Positions 45,649-54,455 of a DNA stretch of 64,000 bases are shown here, piece by piece; positions within the stretch are counted from its first letter, which is position 1, and each line of letters begins with the position of its first letter. Origin of the DNA: Arthrobacter sp. PM3. Its GTDB lineage: Bacteria > Actinomycetota > Actinomycetes > Actinomycetales > Micrococcaceae. The stretch is taken from NCBI RefSeq assembly GCF_003352915.1, contig NZ_CP022314.1:4286353-4350352 (forward strand). The letters are read 5' to 3'. Both the position numbers and the translations under genes were made by a program. Under the pieces are notes generated by a model that was given only the letters and a program-made list of their open reading frames with translations, made no database searches and was not told the origin of the DNA.

Positions 45649-46539
45649 CCGGTGCTCGGTGTTCACCCGTTTGCGCCCTCCGGCGGCGCGGACGGCGAGT
45701 CCCGTGACCAGCAGGGCCGCTCCGGCCACGGCGGCGGCGATGATCCACTGATCGAAACCGGCCGAACTTGCCGCGACAAACTCGTTCTTGAACGCCTCTG
45801 CCACGGCGGTGCCGCTCGTGGTCCCGAGGACGGCGCTTCCGGCGGCGTCACTAGCCAGTTTCCAGATCCCGGCGAGCACCAGCGTCCCGGTGCCGATGCC
45901 GGCCAGCACGGCCCACCGGCGCCGCGCCGCGACAAACGCCAGGGCGAACGCGATACCGGCACCCACGGCGACGGCATACCCCATCGGGGCGTAGGCGGTG
46001 ACGCGTTCGATCAGCTGGCGCTGGTTGGACTGGCCGATGTGGATCATCACCTGCCCGGGCGCCTCCAGCGGCAGGCCGGCGGCGTCCGAAACCTGCTTGG
46101 TCACGAGCCCCGCCAATGGCGCGACATCCAGGGTGAGTGACGACGTCGCGTCGGCTTCCGGCGGCAGCGTCGACGGGTCGGCGAACGTGAGGCGGTGGCT
46201 CCTGCGCAAAGTTTCCGCCCAGGCGTCGGAGTAGCCGGGCAGGCCGGTGAGCGACTGTGCGGCGTTCTCGAGGACCGGGCGGGCCAGTTCGATGAGGGGC
46301 TCAGGTATGCGCCCGCCGGACACGAGGCTGTCGACGGCGGCCGTGGCCAGCCGCTGCTGGAACGCCGGATCCTTGCCCAGCGGCGCGGTCAGGGCCACGA
46401 AGCCGTCCTCCTGGACGATGTTTCGGTCCACCCACATGGCCGGAACGGCGACTGCCGTCATCAGGAGCCCGATCAGTACAGCGGCGGCGGAGACAAAAGT
46501 GCGCAAGGAATTCCTAGGAGTCGTTGGGATGCTTCCCAT
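45646..46539 (-). CDS. Hypothetical membrane protein, extracytoplasmic domain between helices
   Basis: 297-residue protein: one N-terminal helix (about residues 13-34), an outer domain of about 150 residues (start WVDRNIVQEDGFVALTAPLG), then three C-terminal helices (about 189-206, 211-228 and 262-285) and a basic tail. The outer part resembles a conserved actinobacterial family in which a VxxEDGFVxLxxPLxxDPxFQxxL stretch follows the first helix; I do not know its function. It precedes ispH by 9 bases and is divergent from xseA. Confidence 0.75.
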   Translation of the reverse strand: MGSIPTTPRNSLRTFVSAAAVLIGLLMTAVAVPAMWVDRNIVQEDGFVALTAPLGKDPAFQQRLATAAVDSLVSGGRIPEPLIELARPVLENAAQSLTGLPGYSDAWAETLRRSHRLTFADPSTLPPEADATSSLTLDVAPLAGLVTKQVSDAAGLPLEAPGQVMIHIGQSNQRQLIERVTAYAPMGYAVAVGAGIAFALAFVAARRRWAVLAGIGTGTLVLAGIWKLASDAAGSAVLGTTSGTAVAEAFKNEFVAASSAGFDQWIIAAAVAGAALLVTGLAVRAAGGRKRVNTEHR

Positions 46540-46748
46540 CCTATGGCGGGTCCGGCATGGCCATAAAGTCGGGCCCCGGTGGTAGAGCTATGGATAGAGT
46601 TGCAAGAGACAATTTCCGGCTGCCGGCCGGCCTTCCCTGCCCCGGGAAGCGCCGGCGGCGGTCCCGCCACGGCAAAGGACACGCACGCAAATGCACCAGG
46701 CCTTCCATCAGGCACTCCGGCAGACACCCTCCGCCACGGAGCCCGCGC

Positions 46749-48050
46749 ATGCCTGAGGACGTACAGGCGGCCACCACGCTGCCGGCGACCGCGGCCCAGA
46801 CGAGCCCGGACAACCCCTGGCCCCTGCAGCTGCTGTCCCAGAAGCTGAAGATGCATATCGACCGTGCGCCCTCGGCGTGGGTCGAGGGGCAGGTCATCGA
46901 GCTGAACCGGCGGGGCAGCAATGCCTACCTGACACTGCGGGACATCGACGCCGAAATTTCGTTGCCGGCGTCGGTCTGGACCACGGTGCTGGACCGGCAG
47001 GACGCTCCGCTGGAACGCGGTTCCCGGGTCGTGGCCCTGCTCAAGGCCGAGTTCTGGCTCAAGACGGGGCGGCTGAGCATGTCCGTGAAGGACATCCGGC
47101 CCGTGGGCCTCGGCGACCTCCTCGCCCGGATCGAGCGGCTGCGCCAGGCCCTGGCCGCAGAGGGCCTCTTCGCCGACGCCCGCAAGAAGCGGCTGCCGCT
47201 GCTCCCGCACCGGATCGGCCTGATCACCGGCCGCGACTCCGACGCCAAGAAGGATGTGCTGCGCAATGCGGCCCTGCGCTGGCCGGCCGTGGAGTTCGAG
47301 GTCCGCGAAGTCGCAGTCCAGGGCAACACCGCCGTCGCCCAGGTGATCGCGGCACTGCGGGAACTCGATGCCCGCCCCGAGGTCGACGTCATTGTCATCG
47401 CCCGCGGCGGCGGTTCCCTGGAGGACCTGCTGCCGTTCAGCAACGAGGAGCTCATCCGGGCCGTGGCCGGCGCCGCAACGCCCGTGGTGAGCGCCATCGG
47501 GCACGAGGCCGACCGGCCGATCCTGGACGACGTCGCCGATCTCAGGGCCTCCACCCCCACCGACGCCGCCAAGCGGATAGTTCCCGACGTCGCCGAGGAG
47601 CTCGCCCGGGTCCGGCAGGCACGCGACCACCTCCGGCGCGGGGTCACTCGGCTGGTCGAACGCGAGGTCGACCGGCTCGCCGCGCTGCGCTCCCGGCCGG
47701 TGCTGCTCTCCCCGGACGTCATGATCACCCAGCGCCACGACGACGTCGAACGGCTCAAGGTCCGCTCGCACTCGGCCGTCAGCACCGCCGTCGTGCGGGC
47801 CGCCGACCAACTGGTCCACCTCAAGGCCCAGGTGCGGGCGCTTTCCCCGCAGAAGACGCTGGACCGCGGCTACGCGGTGGTCCAGCTCGCCGTCGCCGGC
47901 GCCGCCCCGGGCACCCGCCGGGACGTGGTGCGGGACCCCGCGCAGGCCCCCGCCGGCACGGACCTGACGGTCCGGGTGGCTGGCGGCCGGTTCAGCGCCC
48001 AATCCACCGGCAGCGAGTCCACCGGCAGCCAGGAACCCGCCGGGGACTGA
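46749..48050 (+). CDS. xseA: Exodeoxyribonuclease VII large subunit
   Basis: 433-residue large subunit of exonuclease VII, which degrades single-stranded DNA with XseB. An N-terminal OB-fold domain ([22 protein letters not shown] near residue 40) is followed by the catalytic domain with [18 protein letters not shown] near 157, [18 protein letters not shown] near 218 and [26 protein letters not shown] near 253, then a coiled coil. The frame opens at 46524, but its first 75 codons are Arg/Pro-rich and unlike the family; the ATG at 46749 gives the normal N-terminus. xseB follows after 49 bases. Confidence 0.94.
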   Translation: MPEDVQAATTLPATAAQTSPDNPWPLQLLSQKLKMHIDRAPSAWVEGQVIELNRRGSNAYLTLRDIDAEISLPASVWTTVLDRQDAPLERGSRVVALLKAEFWLKTGRLSMSVKDIRPVGLGDLLARIERLRQALAAEGLFADARKKRLPLLPHRIGLITGRDSDAKKDVLRNAALRWPAVEFEVREVAVQGNTAVAQVIAALRELDARPEVDVIVIARGGGSLEDLLPFSNEELIRAVAGAATPVVSAIGHEADRPILDDVADLRASTPTDAAKRIVPDVAEELARVRQARDHLRRGVTRLVEREVDRLAALRSRPVLLSPDVMITQRHDDVERLKVRSHSAVSTAVVRAADQLVHLKAQVRALSPQKTLDRGYAVVQLAVAGAAPGTRRDVVRDPAQAPAGTDLTVRVAGGRFSAQSTGSESTGSQEPAGD

Positions 48051-48099
48051 CCCGGCGGATATCAACCATCAGACCCAGCAACAGCCAAGGAGCACCCGC

Positions 48100-48333
48100 A
48101 TGGCAGCAGAACCCACCCCCAACGCCGACATCGAGGCACTGAGCTACGAGGACGCGCGCGAACAGCTGGTCGGCGTGGTCGGCAAACTGGAGGCCGGCGG
48201 CGCCAGCCTGGAGGAATCACTCGCGCTGTGGGAGCGCGGCGAGGCCCTGGCCAAGCGCTGCGAGGAATGGCTGGAGGGCGCCCGCAAGCGGCTCGCCGCG
48301 GCACGCGAACAGGCGGCCGAGGAGGGCCAGTAA
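48100..48333 (+). CDS. xseB: Exodeoxyribonuclease VII small subunit
   Basis: 77-residue small subunit of exonuclease VII. The [45 protein letters not shown] core is the family signature, predicted as a helical hairpin that packs on XseA. AAGGAG lies before the ATG. Co-transcribed with xseA. Confidence 0.95.
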   Translation: MAAEPTPNADIEALSYEDAREQLVGVVGKLEAGGASLEESLALWERGEALAKRCEEWLEGARKRLAAAREQAAEEGQ

Positions 48334-48395
48334 ACGGCCCGTGAGGGGCTACCCGCCAAACACGATCCGTCGGGACTATAGGGCGGGACAGCGGC

Positions 48396-49250
48396 TCAGG
48401 ACCGCTGCACCAGCTCGCGTTCCATGTCGACGTCGAGGTCCGGAACCGGCCACTGCAGCTTCAGGCTTTCGAGCGCTTCCAGGAGCAGCTGCTGCACCAC
48501 GATACGTGCATACCACTTCTTGTTGGCCGGGACCACGTACCACGGCGCCTGCTCGGTACTGGTCTTGTCGAAGGCCTTCTGGTAGGCGTCCATGTAGTCG
48601 GCCCAGAAGGCCCGCTCCTTGAGGTCCGTGCTGCTGTACTTCCAGAGCTTGGCGGGATCGTCCAGCCGGGCCACAAGTCGCTGCTTCTGCTCGTCGCGGC
48701 TGATGTGCAGCATCACTTTGACGATCTTGGTCCCGGCCCCCGTCTGCCGGGCCTCAAACTCGTTGATGGCACGGTAGCGGCGCTCCAGCTCCTCGGGGCT
48801 GGCCCAGCGGTGGACGCGGTGGATCAGGACGTCCTCGTAGTGGGAGCGGTCGAAGACGCCCACCATGCCGGCCGCCGGCACTTCCTTCTCGATCCGCCAC
48901 AGGAAGTCGTACGACTTCTCTTCCGCAGTGGGTGCCTTGAAGGCCTTCAGCTGGACACCGTGAGGATTCATGGCGCCCATGACGTGCGTGACAATGCCGC
49001 CCTTGCCGGCGGTGTCCATGGCCTGGAGGATCAGCAGGATCCGTTTGGTGCCGCCAAACCGGGACTCGGCGAAGAGCTGCTCCTGGAGCCGGGCGAGCTT
49101 GTCGTCCATCTTGTCCAGCAGTTCCTCGCCGTCGGGCTTCTCGCCGTCGTAACCGGGGGTCGAATCGGGGTCCAGCGCTTTGAGGCTGAACCCCTTCCCG
49201 ACCTTCAGGAGTTTCGAGGGGTGTTCATCGAATGTCGTGGAGCCTGCCAT
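48396..49250 (-). CDS. Polyphosphate kinase 2 family protein
   Basis: 284-residue PPK2-family kinase that transfers phosphate between polyphosphate and nucleotides. Walker A is LQAMDTAGKGGIV near residue 78, Walker B/lid region is GVFDRSHYEDVLIHRVHRW near 130, and the ARLDDPAKLWKYSSTDLKERAFW block is that of the PPK2 class using polyphosphate to phosphorylate AMP or nucleoside diphosphates; which class cannot be decided by eye. GGAAAGGG 6 bases before ATG 49250 selects this start over the ATG at 49256. Confidence 0.9.
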   Translation of the reverse strand: MAGSTTFDEHPSKLLKVGKGFSLKALDPDSTPGYDGEKPDGEELLDKMDDKLARLQEQLFAESRFGGTKRILLILQAMDTAGKGGIVTHVMGAMNPHGVQLKAFKAPTAEEKSYDFLWRIEKEVPAAGMVGVFDRSHYEDVLIHRVHRWASPEELERRYRAINEFEARQTGAGTKIVKVMLHISRDEQKQRLVARLDDPAKLWKYSSTDLKERAFWADYMDAYQKAFDKTSTEQAPWYVVPANKKWYARIVVQQLLLEALESLKLQWPVPDLDVDMERELVQRS

Positions 49251-49319
49251 CAGCATCCCTTTCCGGTCGACGCAGCCCGGGCCGCGGGGCGAAAGCCCCT
49301 TTGCGCTGCTGACCGAAGC

Positions 49320-50540
49320 CTAGTTCCCCTTGTACCGGCTCAGGAAGTCCGCCATCCGGTTGATCGCTTCCTCAAGGTCCTTGACGTTGGGCAGCGTCAC
49401 CATCCGGAAGTGATCCGGCCGCACCCAGTTGAACGCCCTGCCGTGGGAGAGGAGGATCTTCTGCTCCCTGAGCAGGTCCAGGACGAATTTCTCGTCGTCG
49501 CGGATGTGATAGACCTCCGGGTCCAGCCGCGGGAACAGGTACATGGCCCCGCGGGCCTGCTGCGTGCTGACGCCGGGGATGGCGTTGAGCATGTCGTAGG
49601 CCTTGTTCCGCTGCTCCAGAAGGCGTCCGCCGGGCAGGATGAGGTCGTTGATGCTCTGGTAGCCGCCGAGGGCGGTCTGGATGGCGTGCTGGGCCGGCAC
49701 ATTGGCGCAGAGGCGCATGTTGGCGAGCAGGTTGATGCCTTCGAGGTAATCCGCGGCAGCCTTCTTCGGCCCGGAGATGGCCATCCAGCCGGCCCGGAAT
49801 CCGCAGACCCGGTACGCCTTGGAGAGCCCGCTGAAGGTCAGGCACAGGACGTCGTCGCCCGTGAGCCCGGCGAGGTTCACGTGGACCGCGTCTTCGTACA
49901 GGATCTTCTCGTAGATTTCATCGGCGAAGATCACCAGGCCGTGTTTCTCGGCCAGGGCGACGATCTTCTTCAGCGTCGCCTCCGGGTAGACGGCACCGGT
50001 GGGGTTGTTCGGATTGATGACCACGATGCCCCGGGTGCGCGGGGTGATCTTCGCTTCCATGTCCTCCAGGTCCGGCTGCCAGCCGGTCTCCTCGTCGCAG
50101 AGGTAGTGCACCGGCCGGCCGCCGGCCAGCGCCACCGAGGCAGTCCACAGCGGGTAGTCCGGGGTGGGGATGAGGACCTCGTCGCCGCCGTCGAGCAGGG
50201 CCATCAGCGACATCGTAATGAGTTCACTGACACCGTTGCCCAGGTAAATGTCATCGACGTGGATGTTCTGGATGCCGCGGGTCTGGTAGTACTGCGAGAC
50301 GGCGGTCCGGGCGGAGAAAATGCCGCGGGAGTCGCTGTAGCCCTGGGCGTGCGGCAGGTGGCGGATCATGTCCACCAGGATCGCGTCCGGCGCTTCAAAG
50401 CCAAACGGGGCCGGGTTTCCGATGTTCAGTTTGAGGATCCGGTGACCCTCCGCCTCCATCTGCTGGGCGGCCTGAAGAATCGGTCCACGGATGTCGTAAA
50501 GGACATTATGAAGCTTGGTGGACTGCTTGAATTCTGCCAT
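49320..50540 (-). CDS. PLP-dependent class I aminotransferase (alanine aminotransferase AlaA-like)
   Basis: 406-residue transaminase. PLP-site features are NPNNPTGAVYPEATL near residue 184, FADEIYEKILYEDA near 210 and the Schiff-base Lys in TFSGLSKAYRVCGFRAGW near 245. The opening HNVLYDIRGPILQAAQQMEAEGHRILKLNIGNPAPFGF is diagnostic of the AlaA/YfbQ-type that makes alanine from pyruvate and glutamate. No ribosome binding site; CATATT lies 6 bases before the ATG. Monocistronic by layout. Confidence 0.9.
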   Translation of the reverse strand: MAEFKQSTKLHNVLYDIRGPILQAAQQMEAEGHRILKLNIGNPAPFGFEAPDAILVDMIRHLPHAQGYSDSRGIFSARTAVSQYYQTRGIQNIHVDDIYLGNGVSELITMSLMALLDGGDEVLIPTPDYPLWTASVALAGGRPVHYLCDEETGWQPDLEDMEAKITPRTRGIVVINPNNPTGAVYPEATLKKIVALAEKHGLVIFADEIYEKILYEDAVHVNLAGLTGDDVLCLTFSGLSKAYRVCGFRAGWMAISGPKKAAADYLEGINLLANMRLCANVPAQHAIQTALGGYQSINDLILPGGRLLEQRNKAYDMLNAIPGVSTQQARGAMYLFPRLDPEVYHIRDDEKFVLDLLREQKILLSHGRAFNWVRPDHFRMVTLPNVKDLEEAINRMADFLSRYKGN

Positions 50541-50609
50541 TCATCAAATATGCCATATGGCGGATGTACTTCCGCTGAGACATGACTCACAGGCCGACCC
50601 GGCAGTAAC

Positions 50610-50655
50610 AACGGCACCGGCGGCCCGGCACGCGTGCCCGGCCGCCGTCGCCGTT
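50610..50655 (-). terminator. Hairpin downstream of the osmoprotectant operon
   Basis: Imperfect long stem AACGGC...GGCC (from 50610) with GGCCGCCG...GCCGTT (to 50655), containing an inner GGCACGCGTGCC palindrome. It starts 5 bases after the last gene of the operon stops. Confidence 0.7.
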
Positions 50656-50659
50656 CCGG

Positions 50660-51625
50660 CTACTGCTTGACGATCCCCTTCTCCTTCAGCCAGGCGTCCG
50701 CGGCATCCTTCGGGTTCTGCTTCTGGCTGCCGCTGACCGCACGGTTGAGGTTGATCAGGTCCTCGGTCGTGAGGACCTTGGACACGCCGTTCAGGGCTTC
50801 CTTCGCCTTGTCCGTCATTTTGGCCGTGTTGTACAGCGGCAGGACCTGCTGGGCGATGAAGTTGTTCTTCGGGTCCTCCAGCACGACGAGGTCGTTGTCC
50901 GGGATGGACGGGGTGGTGGTGTAGATGTCCGCCACCTGGACCTGGTCCGAGAGCAGGGCCTTGAGCGTGACGGCGCCGCCGCCGTCGCTGAACGGCTCAA
51001 GCTTCTTGGGCACGCAGTTGTAGTTCTTAGCCAGGCCGGGCAGCCCGTACGCCCGCTCGGCGAACGTCGCCGGCGCGCCGATGACGAGATCGCCGCAGAC
51101 CTTCGCCATGTCTTCGATGGACTTCAGCTGGTACTTCTCGGCCGTGGCCTTGGTGACCACCATGGCGTCCTTGTCCTCGGCCTTGGCGGCGTCCAGCACG
51201 GCCAGGCCCTGCGGCAGCTTGGTCGGGAGGGCCTTGGCGATGTCCTCGGCGGAGACCTCAGTGGCGTCCTTGTTCACGTGCAGCAGCAGGTTGCCGCTGT
51301 AGTCGGGCACAACATCCACCGACCCGTCCTGGACGGCCTTGAAGTAGACCTCGCGTGAGCCGATGTTCGGCTTGGTGCTGGCCGTGATGCCGGCGGCGTT
51401 CAGGGCACCGGCATAGACCTCGGCCAGGATCTGGCTCTCCGGGAAATCAGCGGAGCCGATCACCATCGCTCCGCCTGACCCGGACGCCGCGCCGCTGCTG
51501 GCCGGGGCCGTACTCAGCGGGTTGGACGAACCGGCACAGGCGGACAGTGCCATGGCCAGGCCCACGCCGACGGCCAGGCCGCCGAATGCGCGCCGGCCGA
51601 GGGCTCGTTGACGGGATTCCTTCAT
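50660..51625 (-). CDS. Osmoprotectant-type ABC transporter, substrate-binding lipoprotein (OpuBC/ProX)
   Basis: 321-residue lipoprotein binding glycine betaine, choline or related compounds in this family. The signal peptide ends at lipobox LALSAC near residue 30 (sequence AMALSACAGSS). Mature-domain blocks are VIGSADFPESQILAEVYAGAL near 52 and GSREVYFKAVQDGSVDVVPDYSGNLL near 87. The ATG overlaps the stop of the upstream permease by 4 bases. It is the last gene of the operon, the reverse of the two peptide systems where the binding protein comes first. Confidence 0.9.
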   Translation of the reverse strand: MKESRQRALGRRAFGGLAVGVGLAMALSACAGSSNPLSTAPASSGAASGSGGAMVIGSADFPESQILAEVYAGALNAAGITASTKPNIGSREVYFKAVQDGSVDVVPDYSGNLLLHVNKDATEVSAEDIAKALPTKLPQGLAVLDAAKAEDKDAMVVTKATAEKYQLKSIEDMAKVCGDLVIGAPATFAERAYGLPGLAKNYNCVPKKLEPFSDGGGAVTLKALLSDQVQVADIYTTTPSIPDNDLVVLEDPKNNFIAQQVLPLYNTAKMTDKAKEALNGVSKVLTTEDLINLNRAVSGSQKQNPKDAADAWLKEKGIVKQ

Positions 51626-52368
51626 GTCGTACCTCCTTGAACAGCAGTCCCCGGGAGTGCGGGGTCTGTGAGATCAACCGCAGCCTGCTGGCTGCGGTTC
51701 GGCTGGGAAGAGGCGCCCCGTGGAAGGAACAGCCTCTGAATCAGGGCAAGGACAAGGTCGACCGTGATCGCCAGGACCGCGATCAGCAGGGAACCGCCGA
51801 GCATCTGCGGGAAGTCGGAGAGCACCAGCCCGTCAAACAGGTACCGGCCCAGACCGCCCAGGTTGATGTAGGCCACCACCGAGACGGTGGCGATGACCTG
51901 CAGGACCCCGGTGCGGAACCCGCCGTACATGACCGGCAGCGCGTTGGGGAACTCCGCACGGAACAGCACCTGCATTTCGGTCATGCCCATGGCGCGGGCG
52001 GCGTCCACCACGTTGGCGTCCACGCTGGCGATCCCGGCGTAGGTGCCGGCCAGCAGGGGCGGGACGGTCAGGATCACAAGCGCCCAGATCGGCGGCATCA
52101 GCCCGATGCCGGCCAGGAGGACGAAGAGGGTGAGCAGGCCCAGCGTGGGCAGCGCGCGCAGGGCGCCGGCGGCGGCCACAATCACCACCCGGCCGCGGCC
52201 CGTGTGCCCCACGAACAGTCCCACCGGCACGGCGATCGCTATTGCGATCAGCATCACCAGGCCGGTGTAGAACAGATGCTCGACCAGCCGCACCGGAATC
52301 CCGGCGCTGCCGGACCAGTTCGCGGGATCGGTCAGCCACGCGACGGTGCCCGTGACGACGTCGTTCAT
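51622..52368 (-). CDS. Osmoprotectant-type ABC transporter, permease
   Basis: 248-residue membrane permease with six helices and the EAA loop DAARAMGMTEMQVLFRAEFPNALPVM near residue 126; the GLGRYLFDGL block after it is typical of OpuB/ProW. ATG at 52368 is coupled to the preceding permease stop by ATGA; a longer frame upstream lies inside that gene. A Pro/Ala-rich C-terminal tail of about 30 residues follows the last helix. Confidence 0.9.
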   Translation of the reverse strand: MNDVVTGTVAWLTDPANWSGSAGIPVRLVEHLFYTGLVMLIAIAIAVPVGLFVGHTGRGRVVIVAAAGALRALPTLGLLTLFVLLAGIGLMPPIWALVILTVPPLLAGTYAGIASVDANVVDAARAMGMTEMQVLFRAEFPNALPVMYGGFRTGVLQVIATVSVVAYINLGGLGRYLFDGLVLSDFPQMLGGSLLIAVLAITVDLVLALIQRLFLPRGASSQPNRSQQAAVDLTDPALPGTAVQGGTT

Positions 52369-53096
52369 GCGTTGCCCCCTCCGCTCTCGGGATGCGCCAG
52401 CCGCAGGGCCGCCGCGGCGCCCGTGCTGGTCTTCGCCGGGCCGGCGCCTGCACCCGGGACCGCCGCCGCGCGGGCCCAAGGGGTCAGCAGCCGTTCGAGC
52501 ACGACCAGGACGGTGTCCATCAGCAGGGCGAGGATCAGGATGGCCACGATGCCCACCACCACTTCGGTGACGAAATCACGTTGCAGGCCGGCGGTGAACA
52601 GCATGCCGAGATTGCCGATCCCCAGCAGGGCCGCGACACTGACCAGCGAGATGTTGCTGACGGAAACCACGCGCAGGCCGGCGAAGAGCACCGGCAGGGA
52701 CAACGGGAGGTCAATCTGCAGGAACCGGGCCAACGGTTTGAAGCCCATGGCGACGGCGGCCTGCCGCAGGTCCTCGTCCACCGAGTCGAAAGCATCCAGC
52801 GCGGCGCGCACCAGCAGGGCCACCGCATAGATCGTCAGTGCGACCACCACGTTGAGCGGATCAAGGATCCGGGTGCCGAGGATCGTGGGCAGGATGATGA
52901 ACAGCGCCAGCGAGGGGATCGTGTACAGCAGCGAGGACCCCGTCAGCACCACCGACCGGACCCCCCGCTTCTGCCGGGCCAGCTGGGCCAGCGGGACGGC
53001 GATGATCACCCCGAAGATCATCGGCAGGATGGCCAGGACGAGGTGCTGGGCGGCGAGGCCGAACACCTCCGCGCTGTTGGCCAGGAACCACTGCAT
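52365..53096 (-). CDS. Osmoprotectant-type ABC transporter, second permease
   Basis: 243-residue permease, homologous to the previous one, with the short N-terminal segment MQWFLANSAEVFGLAAQHL, six helices and the EAA loop QAAVAMGFKPLARFLQIDLPLSLPVL near residue 120. The GIGNLGMLFTAGL block marks the OpuB family. Its ATG shares one base with the stop codon of the ATPase gene (TGATG). Confidence 0.9.
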   Translation of the reverse strand: MQWFLANSAEVFGLAAQHLVLAILPMIFGVIIAVPLAQLARQKRGVRSVVLTGSSLLYTIPSLALFIILPTILGTRILDPLNVVVALTIYAVALLVRAALDAFDSVDEDLRQAAVAMGFKPLARFLQIDLPLSLPVLFAGLRVVSVSNISLVSVAALLGIGNLGMLFTAGLQRDFVTEVVVGIVAILILALLMDTVLVVLERLLTPWARAAAVPGAGAGPAKTSTGAAAALRLAHPESGGGNA

Positions 53097-54217
53097 CAGA
53101 GCACTCCGTGCCGGGCGTTACGGTCCGACTCAATCACCGCGAGGACTTCGGCGGCGACGATAACCCCGGCCGCCCGGCCGTCGTCATCGACCGCCACCCC
53201 GAGGCCCGACGGCGAGGACAGCGCCGCGTCCAGGGCACGGCGGAGGGTATCGCCCTTGCGGAAGAGGGAGCCGCCGGGAACAATCGCCGGGCCCGCTCCG
53301 GCGGAGGACCCGGAGCCGGCACCGGCACCGGGCGCGGCCCAGCCCAGGGGGCGGAGCCCGTCGTCGACCACCAGCTGCCAGTCCCCGGCGCCGCCTTCCT
53401 GCCGGAGCTGTTCGGGCGTGACGGAACGGACGGGGTGGATGGTGACGCCGTCGGACGGGCTGAAGGCCAGGTGCCGGAACCCCCGGTCACGGCCCACGAA
53501 GGCCGCGACGAACTCGCTCGCAGGAGCGCGCAGGATCTCCTCCGGGGCGGCGTACTGCGCCAGCTTGCCGCCGGCGCCGAAGACGGCCACCTTGTCCCCC
53601 AGGACGGTGGCCTCGTCGATGTCGTGGGTGACGAAGACGATCGTCTTGGCCAGGTCGTGCTGGAGCCGGAGCAACTCCTTCTGGAGTTCATCGCGAACCA
53701 CGGGGTCCACGGCACTGAAGGGTTCGTCCATGAGCAGCACGGGAGGATCGGCCGCGAGCGCCCGCGCCACACCGACCCGCTGCTGCTGCCCGCCGGACAG
53801 CTGGGACGGGTACCGTTTGGCAAGCGAGGAGGCCAGCCCCACGACGTCGAGCAGTTCCTGCGCCCGCGTGCGGGCCTCGGCTTTGGACACCCCGTTGAGC
53901 CGGGGGACGGTGGCGATGTTGTCCAGAACGGTGCGGTGCGGCATCAGCCCGGAGGACTGCATGACGTAGCCCATGGAGCGCCGCAGCTGGGGCGCCGGCA
54001 CGGAGGCGATGTCGGCCCCATCCACCGTAATGACGCCGGATGTGGGCTCCACCATGCGGTTGATCATCCGCAGGGACGTCGTCTTTCCGCAGCCGGACGG
54101 CCCGACAAAGACCGTGATGGCGCCTTTGTCGATGGCCATGGTCAGCCCGTCAACGGCGGCCTGGCCGCCCTGGTACTGCTTTGTGACGTCTTGGAACTCG
54201 ATCATGGCTTCGGCCAT
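53096..54217 (-). CDS. Osmoprotectant-type ABC transporter, ATPase with degenerate CBS-like tail
   Basis: 373-residue ATPase. Walker A GPSGCGKTTSLRM near residue 38, signature [16 protein letters not shown] near 140, Walker B VLLMDEPFSAVD, switch His in FVTHDIDEA. After about residue 245 follows a region corresponding to the two CBS domains that sense ionic strength or c-di-AMP in OpuA/OpuC, but it is short and interrupted by a Gly/Ala-rich stretch (PGAGAGSGSSAGAGP). Sensing may therefore be reduced. First gene of the operon. Confidence 0.88.
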   Translation of the reverse strand: MAEAMIEFQDVTKQYQGGQAAVDGLTMAIDKGAITVFVGPSGCGKTTSLRMINRMVEPTSGVITVDGADIASVPAPQLRRSMGYVMQSSGLMPHRTVLDNIATVPRLNGVSKAEARTRAQELLDVVGLASSLAKRYPSQLSGGQQQRVGVARALAADPPVLLMDEPFSAVDPVVRDELQKELLRLQHDLAKTIVFVTHDIDEATVLGDKVAVFGAGGKLAQYAAPEEILRAPASEFVAAFVGRDRGFRHLAFSPSDGVTIHPVRSVTPEQLRQEGGAGDWQLVVDDGLRPLGWAAPGAGAGSGSSAGAGPAIVPGGSLFRKGDTLRRALDAALSSPSGLGVAVDDDGRAAGVIVAAEVLAVIESDRNARHGVL

Positions 54218-54296
54218 TTCCGGGCTTACCTAACTGTTGGGGCAACATCGAACTGACCAGCCTACTGTTCCTCAGTGTGCTGGCCATAAAGCAGCT

Positions 54297-54319
54297 AGCA
54301 CTTAGACTAACCAGCACTT
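54297..54319. promoter_or_regulatory. Direct repeat upstream of the osmoprotectant operon
   Basis: AGCACTT occurs at 54297-54303 and 54313-54319, 16 bases apart start to start, about 80 bases before the ATPase start. A TAGGCT on the minus strand near 54260 could be the -10. It may be an operator; nothing identifies the regulator. Confidence 0.35.
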
Positions 54320-54455
54320 GTGCCAAAGTCATGGAAATGCGGACAGCGGAGCCGCTGCTTCCCCAGGGCTTCGGAAGCACGGCGGTGCGGGATGGGTGGC
54401 GCACCGGAACCTTCCGGCGCGCCGCCTGTCCCGTAGCGGAAAGGGGGGCGGCCGA

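Noticed and set aside
46524..46748. N-terminal extension of XseA by 75 residues
   Set aside because: The extension is Arg/Pro-rich and unlike the family; the ATG at 46749 gives the usual start.
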